A program made the position numbers and the translations under genes. The notes under the pieces are model-generated. The model was given only the letters and a program-made list of their open reading frames with translations, had not been told where the DNA came from and did not search any database. Positions 60,876-64,000 of a DNA stretch of 64,000 nt are shown piece by piece (the stretch's first letter is position 1; each line of letters starts with the position of its first letter). Source of the DNA: Kocuria tytonis (lineage in GTDB: Bacteria; Actinomycetota; Actinomycetes; Actinomycetales; Micrococcaceae); NCBI RefSeq assembly GCF_003226895.2, contig NZ_PNJG02000001.1:1116001-1180000 (forward strand), written 5' to 3'.

Positions 60876-62402
60876 TCACTCGCTGATCTCGGAGGTGCTC
60901 GTGGGGTCCTCGTCCACGCCCATGCCCGGAACCTCGGGGTTGGCGGCGTTGGACTTGACGGCCTCCTCGATGCGCTGACCGATGTTCTCGTCCACGTTCT
61001 TCCAGTACTGGAAGGCGTTGGAGAGCACCGGCTCCGCGACACCCTCGAGGGCGCCGGCGACGGTCTCGACGAACCGCGCGCGCTGCGCGTCGTTGAAGAC
61101 CTCGCGGATCAGGGTGCCCGGCTGACCGAAGTCGTCGTCGTCCTGACGCAAGGTGTAGGCCTCGCGGACCAGAGCGCCGTCGTCCTCCCAGCCGTTGTCC
61201 ACGGGGCCGGTCTCGTCCGACCAGGAGTCACCGAAGGAGTTCGGGGCGTACACCCGCCGGGCGCCGCTGTGGTGATACGTCATGCTGCCCTCGAAGTTGT
61301 AAGTGTGCACTTCGTTGATCGGGCGGTTCACCGGCAGCTGCTGGAAGTTGGTGCCGACGCGGTAGAGCTGGGCGTCCGCGTAGGCGAAGGTGCGCCCCAG
61401 GAGCATCTTGTCCGGGGAGTTGCCGGTGCCCGGGACCATGTTCGCCGGGGAGAAGGCCGCCTGCTCGATCTGGGCGAAGAAATTCTCCGGGTTGCGGTTC
61501 AGGGTCATGGTGCCCACCTTGTGCCGCGGGTAGTCCTTCTTGGACCAGGTCTTGGTCAGGTCGAAGGGGTTGAACCGGTAGGTCTTGGCCTCCTCGTACG
61601 GCATGATCTGGAAGTACAGGTCCCACTTCGGGTACTCGCCCCGCTCGATCGCGTCGAACAGGTCGCGACGGTGGACGTCGCCATCGGCTCCGGCCAGGCG
61701 CTCGGCCTCTTCGTTGCTCAGGCTCTCCACGCCCTGCCGCGACTCGAAGTGCCACTTGACCCAGAACTTCTCGCCCTCGGCGTTGACCAGCATGTAGGTG
61801 TGCGAGCCGTAGCCGTTCATGTGGCGCCAGGTCTTGGGCAGGCCGCGCTCACCCATCAGGTAGGTGACCTGGTGGGCGGACTCGGGGTTGTTGGTCCAGA
61901 AGTCCCACTGCATGGTGCCGTCACGCAGCCCGGAGTCCGGCAGGCGCTTCTGCGAGCGGATGAAGTGCGGGAACTTCATGGGGTCGCGCACGAAGAAGAT
62001 CGGGGTGTTGTTCCCGACCATGTCGAAGTTGCCTTCTTCGGTGTAGAACTTCAGGGCGAAGCCACGGACGTCACGCCAGGTGTCCGGGGAGCCCAGCTCG
62101 CCGGCCACGGTGGAGAAGCGGGCCAGCATCTCGGTCTTCTTGCCCGGCTGCAGGAAGTCCGCCTTGGTCCACTGCGAGACGTCCTCGGTGACCTCGAAGG
62201 TGCCGAACGCGCCGGCGCCCTTGGCGTGCGGACGACGCTCGGGGATGTTCATCCGGTTGAAGTGCTGCAGGGTCTCCACCAGCTGGTGGTCATGCAGCAC
62301 GATCGAACCGTTGGGGCCGGTGGTCAGCGAGTTGCGGTCACTGACAGCGGGAATGCCGGCCTGGGTCGTGGACCCGGTGGCGTGCGGTGTGGATTCCGTC
62401 AT
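60876..62402 (-). CDS. Haem catalase (KatA type), second copy
   Basis: A 508-residue catalase with the distal His in [13 protein letters not shown], distal Asn in VGNNTPIFF, and proximal Tyr in [12 protein letters not shown]. It is clearly paralogous to the copy at 34615 but differs throughout, for instance in the middle [15 protein letters not shown] and the acidic C-terminus [23 protein letters not shown] precedes the ATG at 62402. It lies 74 bases downstream of its own Fur-type gene on the minus strand. Confidence 0.96.
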   Translation of the reverse strand: MTESTPHATGSTTQAGIPAVSDRNSLTTGPNGSIVLHDHQLVETLQHFNRMNIPERRPHAKGAGAFGTFEVTEDVSQWTKADFLQPGKKTEMLARFSTVAGELGSPDTWRDVRGFALKFYTEEGNFDMVGNNTPIFFVRDPMKFPHFIRSQKRLPDSGLRDGTMQWDFWTNNPESAHQVTYLMGERGLPKTWRHMNGYGSHTYMLVNAEGEKFWVKWHFESRQGVESLSNEEAERLAGADGDVHRRDLFDAIERGEYPKWDLYFQIMPYEEAKTYRFNPFDLTKTWSKKDYPRHKVGTMTLNRNPENFFAQIEQAAFSPANMVPGTGNSPDKMLLGRTFAYADAQLYRVGTNFQQLPVNRPINEVHTYNFEGSMTYHHSGARRVYAPNSFGDSWSDETGPVDNGWEDDGALVREAYTLRQDDDDFGQPGTLIREVFNDAQRARFVETVAGALEGVAEPVLSNAFQYWKNVDENIGQRIEEAVKSNAANPEVPGMGVDEDPTSTSEISE

Positions 62403-62476
62403 CGCGTACTCCTTGATGGGGGTGGGAAGGGTGGGTGAACCGGTGGCCCAGATGGGTTCCCGGAGCTCAGGGGGGC

Positions 62477-62980
62477 CTACACGGGCTCCGCGGTCGCACC
62501 GGCCCGCTGGGCCGAGCAGTCGGAACACACGCCTTGGTAGACGACATCGGCCACGTGGATGCTCATCCCGTGGGTCTCGCTGGGAGTCAGGCACGGTGCA
62601 TGCCCCACGGCACAGGCCACGTCCTCGATGCGTCCACACACCGTGCACACGGCATGGTGGTGGTTGTCATCGACCCGGGTCTCGTACCGTGCCGGGGAGT
62701 TCGCCAGGTCCAGCTGGCGCAACAGTCCGGCGTCCGCGAGCGAGTGCAGCACCACGTAGATGGACTGCACCGTGATCTCCGGCAATGCCGTGCGCACGTC
62801 CGCGAGCACTTCGTCCGCGGTGGCGTGCTGGTGGCGCTCGACAGCGTCCAGCACCGCCAGTCGGGGCTTGGTGACCCGCAGTCCGGCCGCCCGGATCCGA
62901 ACGGCCCACGGCACGGCCACGACGGCGCCGCCACCGTTCTCCCGCCCCCCGGACTGATTGGTCACAGTGGTCGAGGTCAT
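62477..62980 (-). CDS. Fur-family transcriptional regulator, second copy
   Basis: A 167-residue Fur paralogue. The winged helix includes [49 protein letters not shown]. Metal-binding residues lie in [12 protein letters not shown] and GVCSDCSAQ. It should control the adjacent catalase, as FurA/CatR does elsewhere. The ATG at 62980 has no ribosome-binding site; a CATAGT element six bases upstream could make the mRNA leaderless like that of the first copy. Confidence 0.92.
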   Translation of the reverse strand: MTSTTVTNQSGGRENGGGAVVAVPWAVRIRAAGLRVTKPRLAVLDAVERHQHATADEVLADVRTALPEITVQSIYVVLHSLADAGLLRQLDLANSPARYETRVDDNHHHAVCTVCGRIEDVACAVGHAPCLTPSETHGMSIHVADVVYQGVCSDCSAQRAGATAEPV

Positions 62981-62983
62981 AGC

Positions 62984-63020
62984 TTCACTATGTCATGTTT
63001 TGAGTTACTCATCAAAAGGT
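62984..63020 (-). promoter_or_regulatory. Promoter and candidate operator of the second fur gene
   Basis: An AT-rich stretch with the dyad TGAGT-T-ACTCA (63001-63011), widened to TTTTGA...TCAAAA. It overlaps the likely promoter of the minus-strand fur-catalase pair. Confidence 0.5.
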
Positions 63021-63053
63021 TGCGGGGTGTGCCGGGCGACGTGGGGATGACGG

Positions 63054-63097
63054 GAGGGTGAACCCTCGGGGAGGGCGGCTTCCCCCTCCTCACCCTC
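63054..63097. other. Nested hairpin
   Basis: GAGGGTGA at 63054-63061 pairs with TCACCCTC at 63090-63097, and GGGGA/TCCCC pair inside. No adjacent gene explains it as a terminator. Confidence 0.45.
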
Positions 63098-63458
63098 TGG
63101 CGCCGCGGCAAACGCTCTCCACTACGTCCATGCCGCGATCCGCACGGTTTTTCCCTGTTTTCTGGTCGTTCTGCACCACAGATGTTCCCACCCGCTGTCC
63201 ATCGGCGCGTCCGTTCGCGCGGGCCATCCACGACGCCGCCCACGGCCTCCGCGGCGCCCAACGGCGGGCGGCCGTACTACATGTCCGGGTACTTCACGGC
63301 AAGGCACAAACCCGCGAGCCCACAGAGGGTCTCCAACAGGGGCAGGTCACACTGTCACCAGTTCGCGCAACAGACCCATTTGGTTCCGCTGGTTGGCCGG
63401 CACCAGATCCGGGAACCTTCAGCTCACACAAGGCCGCGAAGAGAACAGCTTCTCGTTG

Positions 63459-63468
63459 CCCCCCCCCC
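63459..63468 (+). repeat. C10 homopolymer upstream of hsdM
   Basis: Ten C residues in a row, 53 to 62 bases before the hsdM GTG and just before TAGACT (63472-63477), a likely -10. The tract would lie in the promoter spacer. Confidence 0.75.
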
Positions 63469-63520
63469 TCGTAGACTGCACGGTAGACCCCCGCCCCACC
63501 GAGTAAGGCAGCCACCCACC

Positions 63521-64000
63521 GTGTTCAACCACGCGTCCTTCATCTGGGGTGCCGCAGACATCCTGCGCGGCACCTACAAGCAGCACCAGTACGGGGATGT
63601 GATCCTGCCGTTCACAGTCCTGTTCCGCCTGGACGCCGTGCTTGCCCCCACCAAGGAGGACGTGCTGGAGGCCATCGGCCCCACCTACGTGGACGCCGAG
63701 CCGCCCCTGGCGATGATCCGCAACCGCACCAAGCAGGCCGGCAACGAGCACACGTACAACTTCTTCAACCGCTCCCGCCACACCCTCAAGACTTTGCAGG
63801 GTGACCCCGACAACCTCGAGGAGAACCTGCGGGACTACGTCAACGCCTTCTCGGAGAACGTGCGCGAGATCTTCCAGAAGTACGAGTTCGAGCAGACCAT
63901 CTCCGGCCTCGCCCAGCACGATCTGCTCCTGCAGGTCCTGCAGCACTTCACCAAGGCCAACCTGCACCCGGATGCGGTGTCCAACGAGCAGATGGGTCAC
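63521..64000 (+). CDS. hsdM: Type I restriction-modification DNA methyltransferase, N-terminal part
   Basis: The frame starts at GTG 63521 and stays open to the right edge for 160 codons. The protein begins FNHASFIWGAADILRGTYKQ followed by YGDVILPFTVLFRLDAVL, the HsdM N-terminal domain pattern. HsdM methylates adenine in the recognition site and works with HsdS and HsdR, whose genes would lie beyond the window. TAAGG is a weak ribosome-binding site. A C10 tract lies in its promoter region. Confidence 0.88.
   Translation, partial: MFNHASFIWGAADILRGTYKQHQYGDVILPFTVLFRLDAVLAPTKEDVLEAIGPTYVDAEPPLAMIRNRTKQAGNEHTYNFFNRSRHTLKTLQGDPDNLEENLRDYVNAFSENVREIFQKYEFEQTISGLAQHDLLLQVLQHFTKANLHPDAVSNEQMGH

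Larger units (their letters stand above)
62981..63520. other. 540-base intergenic region between fur and hsdM
   Basis: No credible gene on either strand. Besides the fur operator it contains a long hairpin (63054-63097), two short T-rich patches near 63150-63165, and the C10 tract before hsdM. Confidence 0.5.

Noticed and set aside
1-64000. Prophage, insertion sequence or integrated plasmid
   Set aside because: No transposase, integrase, phage structural gene or target-site duplication was seen; only the AT-richer 59.4-60.7 kb stretch and the hsdM edge hint at accessory DNA.

Overview
The window is a high-GC chromosomal segment from a Gram-positive actinobacterium. Several things point to the family Micrococcaceae, most likely Kocuria (K. 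rhizophila-like): the codon bias, frequent GTG starts, the mycothiol and GlnR genes, a menaquinone pathway that includes a prenyl-tail reductase, and the gene order around secE-nusG-rplK-rplA. The genus is inferred from gene content and remembered family features, not from a database search. Almost all of the window is housekeeping chromosome. No prophage, insertion sequence, CRISPR array or rRNA is visible.

Layout. 1-3.8 kb (minus): tRNA-Trp, secE, nusG, rplK, rplA and a GNAT gene that runs off the left edge. 4-10 kb: an aminotransferase, a His-rich PepSY/membrane-protein pair, polyphosphate kinase 2 and phosphofructokinase. 10-13 kb (minus): a four-gene run (membrane protein, 35-residue peptide, nitrobindin-like FABP protein, YgfZ). 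13-19 kb (plus): glnR, mshD, a two-domain MutT1, thyA-folA, a small GNAT gene and asd. 19-28 kb: murB with two hydratase-like genes, tRNA-Met, tRNA-Thr, a DEAD-box RNA helicase, a DUF2079 membrane protein, an AlkA-like glycosylase and a VIT1/CCC1 metal transporter. 28-34 kb: thioredoxin, tRNA-Tyr, a patatin-like lipase, YajQ, HtpX and a membrane-tethered ECF sigma factor. 34-36 kb: the first fur-catalase pair. 36-43 kb: SseB-like and DUF6882-like proteins, RarD and the MetPS sodium-coupled transporter. 43-50 kb: menaquinone genes (long-chain prenyl synthase, MenJ-like reductase, menF, menD) with an orphan binding lipoprotein and an SDR enzyme. 50-55 kb (minus): the assimilatory sulfate operon sir-cysH-cysD-cysN, joined by start/stop overlaps or tiny gaps. 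56-64 kb: a PhoX-like Tat protein, menC, a frameshifted DUF2334 gene, a second fur-catalase pair on the opposite strand, and the start of a type I restriction-modification hsdM gene at the right edge.

Themes. Oxidative stress is strongly represented (two Fur-type regulators with two clade catalases, mycothiol synthase, MutT1, thioredoxin, YgfZ, nitrobindin-like protein). Menaquinone and cysteine supply are the main pathways. Many genes have a TANNNT -10 element only 6-8 bases before the start codon and no Shine-Dalgarno, which suggests leaderless mRNAs. Several intergenic gaps carry GC-rich short tandem repeats. The items most worth a second look are the ECF sigma/zinc-finger/membrane fusion, the duplicated fur-kat modules, the C10 tract in front of hsdM, and the frameshifted DUF2334 gene whose ribosome-binding site lies in a perfect inverted repeat.
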